Position numbers and translations under genes: made by a program. The notes below the pieces were generated by a model, which worked only from the letters and a program-made list of their open reading frames with translations, searched no databases and was not told the DNA's origin. Shown in pieces: positions 30,140 to 42,528 of a DNA stretch of 64,000 nt; position 1 is the stretch's first letter, and every line of letters begins with the position of its first letter. The DNA comes from Hydnum rufescens UP504 (taxonomy: Eukaryota > Basidiomycota > Agaricomycetes > Cantharellales > Hydnaceae), in assembly GCA_014904985.1 (NCBI GenBank), contig MU129012.1, forward strand, positions 97,421 to 161,420. The letters are read 5' to 3'.

Positions 30140-30492
30140 CAGCTGTTAAATTATTGATAGGCAGTTTTCAATTTTTTACATGCTGGGGCTGTGGGAAGAT
30201 TTGCTGGTGGCTGGGTGTCCTGAGTCCATTGCGGAAAGTTCCGATTGCGTCATAATGGCCAGCAGGAGACGATGACGGCTGGACAGGTTAGCGAGAAAAA
30301 ACCAACCATCATTTTACCGTGCGGTCACAGACAAAAGGGCGTGCATCGAGGCCAGCCATAGGCCTCAGGACGACAAAGACGGCAGGCCCGGAAGGTCTTG
30401 GTGACATGTGGACTGCTCCACACCATACATTTGGTCGGAGCTACCCGAATGCTATGTGTTTTGCAAACTGCCTATCAATAATTTAACAGCTG
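30140..30492. mobile_element. TA-flanked MITE (Tc1/mariner-like), 353 bp
   Basis: Inverted ends of about 30 bp start CAGCTGTTAAATTATTGATA at 30140 and end with the complement at 30492. There is one mismatch in the inner part. Both ends are flanked by TA (30138-30139 and 30493-30494), the target duplication of the Tc1/mariner group. There is no ORF. The interior is GC-richer and shows no relation to the other repeats here. Confidence 0.8.
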
Positions 30493-30494
30493 TA

Positions 30495-33400
30495 AAATGT
30501 CTTGCAAATACAGTACGGCTCCTGAGTGTAAATAGTCAAAATTCATATATTGGTTGTTATAAATTTAAAAAATAACAATGCGCATCTACTCAGCGCAATG
30601 GAGAGTTTACAGTACTATGCTCGTTCACTAGAAACTTATGGTCATTGGTTTCGCATGTTTGTAATCAGATCTGGGCAAGCACGTCCTTCATGCAATTGAT
30701 CGCATTCATGGGATACAAACTCTGTGCGTATCGCCTATATTTCTCTCTTCGCATTGGCCTCGTCTTTTCCTTGTAATTTAGATCCTGGCAAAGCACTGCG
30801 ATTCATCATTGGATCGTATTATCCGCGCTCCCCGGCCACACTCCTCGAAGATTGTTAGTCCCATCTATTTTCATGCTCGATGTTCGATGTGCCCCATCAA
30901 TCTCACGCGTCTTTCGCCGATAAATGCCACATCATCAATTCTGTGATTCATCGCGGCGATTGTTCTCTTGGCAATATTAATGGATCTGCCAGACAACGTG
31001 GACATGTCCCTGAACATTACAGTAATCAGGAGCTTCCGCTTCTTTTACGGCTCCTCGGAGATACAAGCCCAATAGTTCTGCGTGTGAGAGGGTACGGGTC
31101 TGGCGAGATTCTGCACTGTACTTCATCCCTGGTGGTCTCGAGTCGACTGGAGCGATGAAGCCTCTTGACGGTGCCATCCGTTCGCCAGGATGTGACACCA
31201 GGTCAAATTCAACAGACGCCCTGGGTTGCTAGTTGCGAGCGGCGCCGACTGTAATCTGGCGGACAACTTCGCGTAAAACAGCCCCCTACTCAGCTCCTAT
31301 TTACCATAACATATTGCTACTGATAATGATATTCAAGTTCGATATTCGTCTATGCAATGATACGGGCTTTCGCTCATTCTACCTCAACCATGTGTATCTT
31401 TCGTCGTCTCGTATTTCACGTTACAGTGATCCCACCAGACCTTTGCCTCTCCCTGGAGTCGAACCGGGTATAAAGATGCCATCTTGGGCAGTTGTGCCCT
31501 AGAGAACGAGACTTGGATGTCCCCGAACATTGTTCGTCTCTCTGCACTTCGCTCACCCCGCCAACGCTCGCATTTTTACTATCGATAATGCCCGTTTGCC
31601 GGCTGACGTCTAATCGGTGAACACCGATCCCAAAATGGCCACAGAGGTTTGTATATGACTCACCGACCAAGCGAATCCCGCCTTCGCACCCCTCCTGACG
31701 GTTCTTCCTTGTCGCAAGGGACCTGTCATATCAAACAAGGCTCTTCACAGGACGATGGAATTGGAAGAACGAGGGCTTCGTGAAGAGGAAGATCGCACGT
31801 TCCGAGAAGCAGCAAGCAGGGATCGCGAGGAATACACAAAGGCAACAGGCTCAGGCCCGTGCGCAGCCGAATCGCGACACAGCCAGCAATAAATTGAATA
31901 ATCTCAGAGAATCGGACGACTCCCGAACCTGCCTCTGGCGCTCTCGATATCAATGTACGGCCACCATGTTGGGAGACACTGGATTGCGGAAGTTTGGTGG
32001 GGAGGATGATCTGACGCTCTCTACACTTTTGTGGAGACGTTATTGATTTCGTCGGAGCATCCCAAGCGCGATTTCTCAAGAGTGATCCTCACTACGGCGT
32101 GCAAGTCATCCGGTGATAAGCGATTACTTCGTTACAGAAATCCATGAGCACCTGACCCAAGGGCGAGTCCAACTGAAGACCTCTAAGTGATTGTATAATA
32201 ATCAATTTGGAGTGACCGTGGGAACAAAAATGGGTCACACGCAATTGAGCTGCCCTACCCCGCCTCCGTCCCCGCCCCCTTTTAATGCTTGCACTCTCAA
32301 AACATATAGCTGACTCAACCGGGGCACATTCGGAATCAACACTGCCTTACCTGAGAATTCGCGTCGGCCTCCTTACCGACCGCGGTCCTAGGAAGCACAA
32401 AATGCACCTAGTAGCGGTCCACATCGAACGCTCCGAACACTTACTGATCTTGTGGGCTTATGGAGCGGCAACGTCACCTGTCGGGTCTTCCCTCGCCTAT
32501 CCCTTCGCGGCATTGACGTATACGATGAACATGGAAGGTGGACTGGAATTGTTCGTGCTAACAATCCGGATCTACTCTATGCTCGTCAAGCTTCGTAACA
32601 GAAACGCGATTCGCGACATTCTCGACATTCTGGGGCTGATATTTTTCGGGGCTCCGTGAGCCCAGTGTGCATTGCTCAAAGGGGCAGTCATGCGTGTTGT
32701 CGCCGGTCCGCCCATCCATCCGTCCAGTAGATCAACGGAGGACAAAGGTTGACTGGAGTCTGGCCATGCTGGCATTAGCGACGTCGCCATGCTTGGTCGA
32801 CAACTTGCCCATCGCGGCCCTTGCGTCCTTGCCTTTGCATTCTCGATTCCTTGAAAGATCCTCCACGTGTTCGGATGTCGTTCGTTCGAATTCGTGTGCA
32901 TGACCTAATGAGACTAGGATGGTATGTGCCCAATTCCATGCTGACCTTTTCGTTCTTAACACCCACCGCAGTGTGCTCTCAACTCCACTTGCCACGCGTA
33001 AACACCAATGAAGTCCGAGATCCACCGTCGAGACAAGCTGTGGTGTCCGCGATCTTTTTCGTCATCCCATATATACTTGCAGCTGGGAACGGTACCAGAT
33101 GTGTCCTTATCTGCGGTGTACTGTACACTAGCCTTTGAGCTAGTCGTCCTCCACTGTGATGGAGCAGATGGAGAGTCTCTGGGCGATAGTCAGAACACGA
33201 AGATGGCTGTAATGGGATTGCGAATCTCGACGCATACGGCGCATCGCATTACATTAATATGACCAAGTCTACAGCCCTCATTTGCTTAATAATTCTGTGC
33301 TCACTACTTCGAGTATAGCAGAAGACGCTCGCAGGATACGAGAACTAGCCAAAAGTGGATTGTAGTCAATTCAGCAGACAGTACACAGGATGACAGTTGA

Positions 33401-33710
33401 CGGGCGCCTGATTAGAACTATTCAATCGCTTACCACCTGACAGCTTGATCCCAACTTCTACATTGGGCCCGTTGAGAACCACGTCGACCTGCCGGCGAGC
33501 GTGTTCACAATCCTACCTCCTCTAGCCCTCTATGAACTTCTCAGCTCTCGCCTCAGATAGGCTCTGGGGAGGAGGACCGTCGCCATCCGTATCTGTATCT
33601 TCTGCCTCTTCTGCCTTGGCCTCTTCAACGTCGTGTTTTTGTGCTTCAGGCTACGCATTTCTTCGAGAAGCATCCCTTCGATATAAGCAGGATTAGCTAC
33701 TGTCTCCCAG
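30495..33710. other. Coding-like but unassigned region
   Basis: CpG content is normal and there are several short ORFs, but no complete gene model. Plausible exons on the + strand are 31755-31850 (charged, MELEERGLREEDRTFREA) and about 32515-32600 (VYDEHGRWTGIVRANNPDLL). Canonical donors and acceptors occur, yet I could not chain exons into one frame. A possible signal-peptide exon begins at 33711. On the minus strand, 33530-33886 holds a Lys/Arg-rich ORF of uncertain status. It could be one or two degenerate genes. Confidence 0.25.
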
Positions 33711-35900
33711 GTGGCCAAGTTTAGCACGCAGGCATACACCGTTACCGTCCTCGTCGCGTTATCATTCGCTATGCAACTCGTGGCTTCTGACACTATTATT
33801 CGGCAAAGTGAGTGGGGTATTTTGATGATTCCTCTTGAAAATATTCGTCTAATATCGAATAAGGCCAGTCGCTTGCAGCATTGCATGAGGGTTTAGCGGC
33901 TTGGTGCGGGTCCGGTGCCTCTATAATGGCCTTCTGTACAAGCTGGGATCTTGGCGTCCGTGCTTGGCTCCGCATTCTTCTGCCTTTGGCATTTTTCGGA
34001 GTCGTGTCGGTTTTCTATACTGTCACGCAATCACTGGTCACAGTTAGAACATTCAATACTGCTCTCCCTATTTCCTTGACTGTCTCCACAGCGCTTAATA
34101 TCAGTCGCCCTGCGTGGAGTACAACAAAGGGAGTGTGGGATGACCCCTTCACCCTCACGTCTTATCTATGGCCTCAACTTGGTACCAACACCACGGTTGT
34201 GCTACCACCGGGTGTCAATGGAACGTAAGTGTTTCTGATTCTATGAAGATGGTCCGAGCAGTAGATTCAGCCAAATATTACAGAGTGCTATTCAGCACTT
34301 TGCCATCAATTATGACTCCGGATGTTGTGTTTAAGGATCCATATGCCCGTGATATTTCTGTCAGATGTGGTATCATTCCTCGGGCACCAGGCGACTACTT
34401 CAATGTTTCATATACTGCACCAGGTATGATTGCTTAATATTTGTGATTCCACTTGTTCATGATCTGATGCATGAATTTAGGAGAAAGCCCTTCACTTCAG
34501 AATGATAGTGTTCTTGTGTTCAACTTGAATCCTGGATTTGAACCAACTCCAGGAGATATGCAATGGTACACCACTGAGGCCAATGTCTCTGTGGGTTCTG
34601 GTTACTTTGCACTTGGGGGAAACAAAGAGTCAACAGGGGCCCATCCTGTATCCTGGTGTAAGCTATCTGATCTGTATGAGGGCCCTGTTTCTCAATTCCC
34701 CCTCCCATTTTAGTTAATGATGTTCTCATGCTGCTCACCCCCAAGTGGATGAATGGTTCAGCTGCTGCCTTTGCATACATATCAACTAGAAATGACAGTC
34801 TGAAGCTGAACCCTTCCATCAGCTTTGCACAACCAGTGCAATATGTCCTCCAAACTCAGACTTGGAGCTTTGTAAATAATGATACCAACAGTAAGCATCC
34901 TCTGTGAAGGCAAAAAGTACTTCTCACAAAGACCTTGTTGATTCAGATGCATTTCATGAGGATATAAACATGACATTTTATATCTGGCCCATTGGGTGCT
35001 CAATGTTCTCTCAGAATATTACTGCTGAAGTGCGGGGTGACAATGTTCTGCTCTCAAGGAGCTTACCACCAGTGCCAACTCCCAATCCTACACCATTCAT
35101 TCATTCAAAAACACCTGATGACCCCTGGGAGGCTGGATGGGCTGAGTTTATTTACTTTCTCTGCAATGGCACCATGCACACCCTGTCACCCACACAAGTC
35201 CTCACACCCTTCCAACTTCAGTTGCTGTCTAACCTCAATAGCACTGCTGACAGCTTGGCCCTCCTTGGTGAACGGCTTGCAACTGCAGCATCCTTGTCTG
35301 GTGCTATGCTTCTCCACTTCTGCCACACCCCCAGCACTGTCCCATCTGACCTCCAATGGAAACCTGTCTGGGCCAATGTACCTGGCTCACATTCTGTCAT
35401 TCAGGCTGGTCTAGTTGTACAGACCCAGTTTCTTATGGCTCAATTCATCCTTTGGTCTATTCTCCTATTTGTCTTCATTGTGGCTGCAGGACAACTGAAA
35501 TCATCAGATGATGTCCTACAGGATGGCCAAGTGATCAACCTGATGTCTCTCCTCCATAACTCATCTCTCCCTCATACAGTCATCAAAGATGTCAATAAAG
35601 ACCTTCAAAGAAATCAAGCAATGCACATGCATGTGCTGTGAGATCATTTGCAATTACAGTGTATCATAGGTCCTTGTTGACTGCACATTTGTAGATGTGA
35701 TGGCCACACTCTTGATATTGATGACACCAAGCTGAGACAGCACACCCCCTCTTCAGCAACTCCACTCTTCTCATTAGTAAGTCATTGTGCACTTTGATCA
35801 TTGACATATTGAGCACATATCTAGTGTTGGTGGTTCTCAGTATGATGATTTGGCAAAGATGGAATCCACTGGTGCTTCATTGCTTCCTGGACTTGGATCA
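33711..35900 (+). CDS. Glycosylated membrane protein, paralogue 1 (multi-exon, unknown function)
   Basis: A possible first exon at 33711 (MAKFSTQAYTVTVLVALSF) joins an exon near 33870-34227. That exon has a hydrophobic helix (LRILLPLAFFGVVSVFYTV), then TFNTALPISLTVSTALN. The large ectodomain exons (34228-35400) contain many N-glycosylation sequons (NISR, NTTV, NVSY, NITA, NSTA) and the conserved FYIWPIGCSMFSQNITAEV. A single C-terminal helix (about 35430-35490, FILWSILLFVFIVAAG) precedes a short tail with NLMSLLHNSSLP. After an intron the tail continues CDGHTLDIDDTKLRQ (from 35695). Introns are short and GT-AG. Most of the gene is CpG-poor but still open. The following gene is a paralogue. 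The family is known to me only as an uncharacterised Agaricomycete membrane protein. Confidence 0.6.
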
Positions 35901-35929
35901 ATTATGCTAAACTGGTCAATCTCCACAGG

Positions 35930-38150
35930 ATATCCTGGCTCTGGTCTTGGCAATATTCATACCACATACATTAGTCATGTTTGCATTGCTTGGCTCCTAT
36001 TTGGTTTTAATGTTGTTGTGGTCATCTACTCATGTATTTGACCACAACTTGTTTGATATCAAAAGATTAGATCATGCAAGAAAGCGTATATCACTTGGGA
36101 CCAGGCAGTGGCAGTGGGCATTATTTCTGTGATTGCCTATACAGTACCAGCAATTGCATCACACCTGGCAATTCATCGACGTTTGTCTAATTATTTTGCC
36201 CATATCTGAGTGTGTTGACTATCTATTTCTCATCATTAGGTCAAACTGTTGCTGCCCTCCATGATACTCTGTGCAGTTGGCTTGGCATCCCTTATGCTGC
36301 ACTTGCCTTTCTCAAAAACCAGGATTATCCTCAGACAATATGCCAACTGATCACCACATTGGCATTCCTTCTCAGCATTTCATGTCTTCATATCTTAATA
36401 CCCTCAGTCATCACAGTCCATGCTGTTAATGCAACTGTGTCACCCAATGTATCAGTCATCAAAATGCCTGGAATTTGGCCCATATTACACCATCAGCTCA
36501 GGTCCAAAATGAAATTTCCCTTGCAGTGAAACCAATTCCATTCTTGTGGGACCAGAGGGATTCTTGTGTAGGTCTCCCCATGGGTTATAATGGAATGTAT
36601 GTCTGCTTTGAGGATCAAGCAACCATACTTCCTGGCTAACTGACTCTGAAATTTTGCTGGTAGGACTTTGTTCAGCACATTAGAAAGGTCCATAGCAGGT
36701 GATACTGTCTTTGAAGATCCATATGCTCAGACAACAGCAGTTCAATGTGGATCATTTCCATCTTCTCCTCTCAATGTATTCAACATCACATACCACCCAG
36801 GCATGTTTGTTCTAAATTTCCTGAATCCTAGATGACTAATTTACTGTTTCAGGGGATAAACCAGACCCCATCTCAAATTTCCGTTCAGAGTGGCTCATAT
36901 TTGATCTTCAACTCATCTATCCACTGTCTCAGATCACCACAATGATGTTCAGATCACAAGTTACCCCCCACTATCAACACTTTGCTTTTGGTGGAGGAAA
37001 GGAATCTACAGATGCACCACCTAGTCAATGGGGTGAGCTCATGCAATTGACTCTCAGCCCGCTATGTGACTAACACTTCAATAGTGAGGGACCTAGTCCT
37101 GTATCTTCCCCAGAATCACTCCAATGCATATCCACAATCATATAACATGGGCACAATTGCACTTGCCTATATATCCCTCCATCCTGATGCATTTCACTTT
37201 GCTGGTGGAGACATCCCATTTACAGTTGAGACTGCACAATTTCAAGCCTGGAGTTGGATTGGGAACTCCACTTGGGGTAAGTTAAGCATTGCCTCACATG
37301 TGGAGAGCCATAGCCAACAACCCATAATAGCAGCATCGCCGATAGAACTGGAACAACTCAATGTCACATTCTATATCTGGCCCATTCTTTGCTCTCTTTC
37401 TGTCCATAATGTGACAGCTTGGGTCAGCACCAACAGTCACTCCCAACTCCAAAGGACAAATTTCAATCTGACCTTGGGGAATTCAACAACACCTCTCATT
37501 AACGCAATGGGACATTGGACCAATGGAACTTCATGGTCATACATTGTAGATCTACTGTTCTTGGAGCAAGCAGCTGTGGGACTACCCACGTGGCTTGAAG
37601 GGAGTCTCAATCAGATCAGGTCCTTGACATCACTAGAAGATTGGCTCAGCAACTTTGCTGCCTTCTATTATGCCTTCCTAGTCCAACACTGGCGGATTAC
37701 TGGCTCACAATGGTGGAGTGAGGCAACAGGGTCCGTTGTGGTGACTCAACAGGTCCTCCACGGCCAACTTGATATGGATGTTTTCTACTGGGTTCTTGGC
37801 GTTATCTGTGTTATTGTCATGATCATTGCTTCGGCACTATCGATCTGCAGGATTAAAACTCAACAAGGACCTATGATAAGTAACGGTGTAATGGACATGA
37901 TCTCTCTGCTCCGTGGATCATCGCTCCCTGGAATCATTGCTGGAGATAATGATGAAGATCTGGGAAGGGATGGTCGGCGGCATCGCGCAGAACGTACAAT
38001 AGTCATGTGAGCAATCGATTTCCGCCATCTCTTGCTCAGAGATCTGAATATTCCTTGTTCAGGTACAAAAATTCGATTCTCGATGTCCCAGAGCGGTTGG
38101 AAGATGCGCATTCCCTTTTCGATTCTGAGGCCCACGAGATGACAGGTTGA
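35930..38150 (+). CDS. Glycosylated membrane protein, paralogue 2 (multi-exon)
   Basis: N-terminal hydrophobic helices lie near 35935-36025 (DILALVLAIFIPHTLVMFAL) and 36345-36425 (FLLSISCLHILIPSVITVHA). The ectodomain exons run to about 37740, with FYIWPILCSLSVHNVTAWV aligning to the same block in paralogue 1 and sequons NVTF, NVTA, NLTL and NGTS. The C-terminal helix is at about 37780-37850 (VFYWVLGVICVIVMIIASAL). The tail has DMISLLRGSSLPG, the counterpart of NLMSLLHNSSLP in paralogue 1. After an intron (38007-38063) the last exon reads YKNSILDVPERLEDAHSLF and stops TGA at 38148, unless spliced further. The first two thirds are CpG-poor and the end is CpG-normal. The N-terminal exons are only loosely defined. 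Confidence 0.55.
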
Positions 38151-38600
38151 TTGATTTCCCAATCTTTCATATCACATCTGAGTCTCTGATATCGCGTTGG
38201 TATTCCACCGTAGGCTTGCAAAGTTCGTTTCTGGAGATAATATCGCCGGGCCCCTTGAAGAAAATCTCTTTGGCACCTACAAGACCACAGGTCAATTCAT
38301 TTCCCAATCCTCATACTATACTTACCTCAGGTTGCCTCGCTGATGGTTGCTTCGGTATTCAGCTGTAGACTTGCAAAATTCGATGAGGACGATAGCATTG
38401 CCAGCGTCGCCAGGAGATGAGCATCTCCCTATCAATTCCGAGGGGCACGGGACGACAGGTGAATTGGTCCCAATTTTCCATGCCATATTTCCACGACTTA
38501 CTGATGTCGTTTTGGTATTCCGCGAAGGCTTGAAACGTTCCCCGCGGACAAAGACACGAACTTCTTCAGGGAAGAGCGTGCCCGCTGGATAGAAGTCACG
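38064..38600 (+). repeat. Degenerate exon-intron repeats at the 3' end of paralogue 2
   Basis: Three related modules of about 140-160 bp follow one another. Each has an exon-like piece starting (A)CTTGCAAA(A/G)TTCG or TACAAAAATTCG and ending in a GACAG or CACAG donor context. Each is followed by an intron-like piece beginning GTYRATT(S)ATTTCCCAAT and ending near TTGGTATTC...GTAG. The first exon is in frame with the gene, and the others carry stops or shifts. This looks like serial duplication of the last exon and its intron, giving possible alternative tails. Confidence 0.5.
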
Positions 38601-39900
38601 TCCCCGGGATATGTTATGATCACCTCGGTCATTTGTCTTTTCGGAAAGAGTACGAGACCTTCAGTATCTGCTCTGCCGGGCTGAAAAATGTGTTCTTATC
38701 CATCCTTAGTGCCCGGATGCCTGTTACGATTCTTACGACTCCCAACCTTCATTGGGCCTCATCTTCTTTCATATTATCTCAGTCTGCTTTCTGTGCTTTA
38801 TGCTGTTTCGTGCCTTTCTCGTTGTCTGACGTCATTGTACTGCGCAAATACAAGGTGTACCCTCGCCAATGTTCTCTATCCCTGTGATGTTCTGTGATGA
38901 GTTTCTTCTGTGATCATCTTTCTTCTGTAATCATTTTTCTTCTTCGGATCGTTGCTTTCTTCCGTGTTTTGGGTGCCAAGTTAAATAATCACCTGTCCTC
39001 TACTTCGGTAAGCCAAGGGGGTGCATGTGATCCAATCCGGGAACATAGGTACCCCCCTCGGGAGACCCAAAATACTATTTTTGACCTCATTTTAGGGTCA
39101 CTGGGAACTTAGGAATGCCTCAGTAATACATTGGTAATCAAGTTGTAGGTGATAACTGGGGTCATGCCTCTACCCTTTGCGACTTACTTGGCTGCCAACC
39201 CTCATCCACACACCCGTTTACCCTGAGCCCTGTTGACCAATATTTCAATATTGGATCACTTGACCTCTTGTTCATTGTTTAGTCAGCAACTTCCTAGTAT
39301 AGCATTCTTGATTTTCCGCCCCAGATGTAAACCGAGAATCCAGCGCACTAGTTTTGACACATTCGGATCCAATCCGGGGTCGCCTCGCCCGATGATTCAG
39401 CCGTAGATTACGAAAGACTTATGTATGTACAAAGTGGTATCAGCTGATATATGTTGTCTAGTGCAGTAGATAATGGGGTATACATTGTGGGAGTGATTTT
39501 TGGAGGGCCCCCGGTTCAAACCTTGCCAAAGTTGAAGTTTTCTCAGTATTCAATTAAGTGCTCATGCAGTACTCCCACTTGTACCATGCAAGACCTCCAT
39601 GGTATTGTATGGGGTCATTTCCATGGCATACCCCCCCTGTGCCTGTAGTCACATGCTTGAGAAGGTGGAAATTTCCTTTTTTGGAATTCTCAAGAATGTG
39701 CTCCAATCCTGCTCAAGGCTTGTCTGATAACTTAAAAAATATAATTTATGAACTATTTAGTTATGTTTTCACCAGCTAAAGATCATATCTAGAAACTTAT
39801 CCACTCTCAACTTGTGGCATTCCAGTTTTGCATCTGGGTGGTGTTGAGTCATGTTCAAAATGAATTACACTGAACTCTTGGTTCTCAGTTTTACATCTGG
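38601..39900. other. Intergenic region, no gene recognised
   Basis: The T-rich sequence from 38630 to 39000 has only short ORFs. The CpG-normal to CpG-poor transition occurs at about 39.4 kb. Confidence 0.5.
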
Positions 39901-41853
39901 TGTTGCAGAGATAAATCCCTACTACATACAAACTCCATCTGAGGAAAATTGTTCAATTAAATGAATCAATTTACATGCCTATCTGTGCTTCAATTCCCAT
40001 GCTGTCATTCATTTGAGAACCAGCCTGAACCCCATACATCTAAGATCCACAAACCTGCATTGTTCCTTTGCTTGTATATGAGCCAATTTATTGTCTATCC
40101 ACAGCCCTTCAATAGGCCACATCACATTGTATTTGTGTATGCCCCCCTTGAGTCCAATTAATTCTGGACACAGGAATTCAACTTGTCAACCATCCCTGAC
40201 CTTGGATTGTTCTTTCAAGCATTTCCTGATTCCTTAAAGGGGGTGACTCTAACAAATTGTGATTATGTAATATGACAGATTATGCACCCAGACCTTGATC
40301 CTGACTCATGGACTTGTCACATGATTAATAGGGGCTAAAAGGGCATTCTCAAGGAGTAAACATGGAATTGCTCCCTCAATTTTTATCAGATCAACTCAGC
40401 AAGGTAATGCCTAGAAAGCCACAATTCATACCTATTGGATGGTACCAAGCACAGGTTGAAAAAATTGAAACTGCATCCTCCAGGTCATTTTTACTATGTA
40501 TCTCAAATTGTCAAGCTGTATTTTTCAATTTTCTCACCCATTGTTTATCCAATTTATTTGCAACAAAGACTCCCAGAAGGCCATCAATGATCTGCACCCA
40601 ACAGTACCAGGGGAAAAACAATCTGATGTGAACTTGGCCTTTTACAATCAACCCCCCCCACCCCCCCCCAAAGTCTCATTTCATCCTTGCCTCCACTTTT
40701 CTGACTATTAATGGCAATTATGCTTAGCCCATCATATATCAGACAAAGGGTCCATTCAGGATGACCAGTTCCACCATTCCCCAAGGGAATCTGTTTGGTT
40801 AGAGAGGAGAAATAGCCTGGTTAAGCCATATGTCCTTGTTCTGACTTGATTTTTGAACATCTCCTTCAGTTCTGAAGTTTTTGACTTGATCTCTTTTTCA
40901 TCATTTTTGCCTTAATCCCACTTTTCTGCTGGTTTCATTATTGTTCTATTGGGATGTATGTAAGCACAGTAAGTGTGAATTTTAATTGTCTTCCCCCTTA
41001 CCCAGTTTTGAGACACTGATGTATTGCTGCTGGTTCTTGGGAGATTTCCACTGAGACTACTACTTCTACTACACTTTGTTTAGGGCCTCAAGAGGAGAGA
41101 GCTGTAGGGTGTGGTACTGTGACAGAAATTCATTCTTCATTCTATTGCTTGGGCAAGTGTTGCTTGCAGCAATATATTTTTATCCTGAAAGACCTACATT
41201 CCTTCAAGCCTGAACATTTGTATTGATCCCATGTGTAACAAAGTGCCTCCCAGATTCAGGAGGGCACCTGTTGTCATACTTGGACAAAGTGAGTCAACAG
41301 GGGAGGGAGTAGGATATGGGAGAATAGGAAGAGAAAGGGCAATCACACTGCCCTCAGCACTAGCTTTGGACAGAGGAGCTGGACACAGAGCTAAGCACTG
41401 GCTTTGCTCTGAGCCCAGGGGAAAAGGTTGTGAGGGAAGGGAGGTCATGATGAAAGGTAGTAAAGTAGTGACTGGCCAAGTGGCACAGTCACTACCTAAG
41501 GAGAGGAGGTGGGGTCAGTAAGAGGAAGGACTATCCTGCTTACTGCTTTCCCTGCTGGTATCCAAAGGTGTAGGTCCCAAGCTAGAGAAAGGACTTGTAT
41601 TGATGGCTACTAGACAGGCCAACCAGATAGGCAGATAGAAGCAGAGTAGAGACTGATATTCACGGTTTCTCACTAGGTGACGAAGATCTGGGCAAAGGTT
41701 AACTTAATTAATCTCGGCAACTGCCATATATACATGACTTTTGAGTCCTAACTTAATTACATAATACACTATATTACACCATGGTCCCCTGTTTTCATTC
41801 TCAATTCCATATCACAGACTGTGGCAGAGTCAGTCTTTAGATTCCTGCTTACA
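39901..41853 (+). mobile_element. Solo LTR (family LTR-3), interrupted by a younger solo LTR
   Basis: It starts TGTTGCAGAGATAAATCCC and ends CCTGCTTACA. It matches, in reverse, 49404-50616 along its length (shared landmarks: the ATAAATCCCTAC start, the ATTGCTGCTG and GAGATTTCC block near 41035, and CAGAAAGACC-like sequence near 41190). The LTR-2 insertion at 41234-41783 splits its 3' part. The sequence resumes ATGGTCCCCTG in register with the other copy. There is no internal coding region. It is strongly CpG-depleted, hence old. Confidence 0.65.
41234..41778 (+). mobile_element. Solo LTR (family LTR-2) with 5-bp target duplication
   Basis: 545 bp, TGTAACAAAG...ATATTACA, flanked by CCATG on both sides (41229-41233 and 41779-41783). 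A second copy lies in reverse at 57833-58390. It is nested inside the older LTR-3 solo LTR. The internal ORF of about 96 codons (41231-41521) is a by-product and not conserved between copies. Confidence 0.85.
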
Positions 41854-42528
41854 CTGGCTAGGGCAGAAAGTACTCAACTTGTTGGCAGTTGAGGACTTTT
41901 GGCAACATCCAGAACCAAAAACCATAAATTCAGCACCACAACTCAATGCTGGCCCAGGGTGAGGGGTGTGTAAGTCTGAAAACCTAGTATTCAGGCCCAT
42001 AAAATGCACAGAAGTAGATTCCTTGTTAGTTTGGTCATATCTAAACTAAGGAGTTGGGAGGAACCAGAAGGTGGCAGAGGTTCTGGGTCCAACAGATTAG
42101 CCCAGTCTGTAGGACTATGGCTATTTCATATAGCCTGACAAGTTAGTAGTTCTTGGAGGGAAAGAGTCTCTATGCCCACAAGGGCAAAGTAGGTGGGCTT
42201 AGTCATTAAGACTGGGGTTGCACAGTGTGTAGTGCATAATCTGTAAGTCCACAACTCCATGGGATGGACAGATGATGATGGTAGAAAAAGATACATTGCC
42301 TTGGACATTGCCATGGCTTTCCCCTTACAGCTTATGTAACTAATGAAGACTATCTAAGTAAGGTGGCAATTCCCAGGGCAGCACCAAACTCCCTGTGGGA
42401 GAAGCTTCCCACTGGTTTAGGATAGAAAATGAGAGAAGAGGGAATAAAAGGGTTCTAACTATTAGGGAGCCAACCCCTTGATCCATAAGTCTACTGAAGT
42501 GGCTTAAGGGACTTTGACACCACTGACA
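41854..42528. other. Repeat-domain spacer, nothing recognised
   Basis: CpG-poor, with no ORF of interest, hairpin module or LTR end. Confidence 0.5.

Noticed and set aside
31441..31530. tRNA-like segment on the minus strand (GGTTCGACTCC T-arm)
   Set aside because: The T-loop motif and two neat hairpins are present, but the anticodon loop is too short and the acceptor stem does not pair. It may be chance or a tRNA remnant.
41231..41521. 96-codon ORF in the LTR-2 solo LTR
   Set aside because: It is not conserved in the second copy at 57833-58390, which has a different set of open frames.
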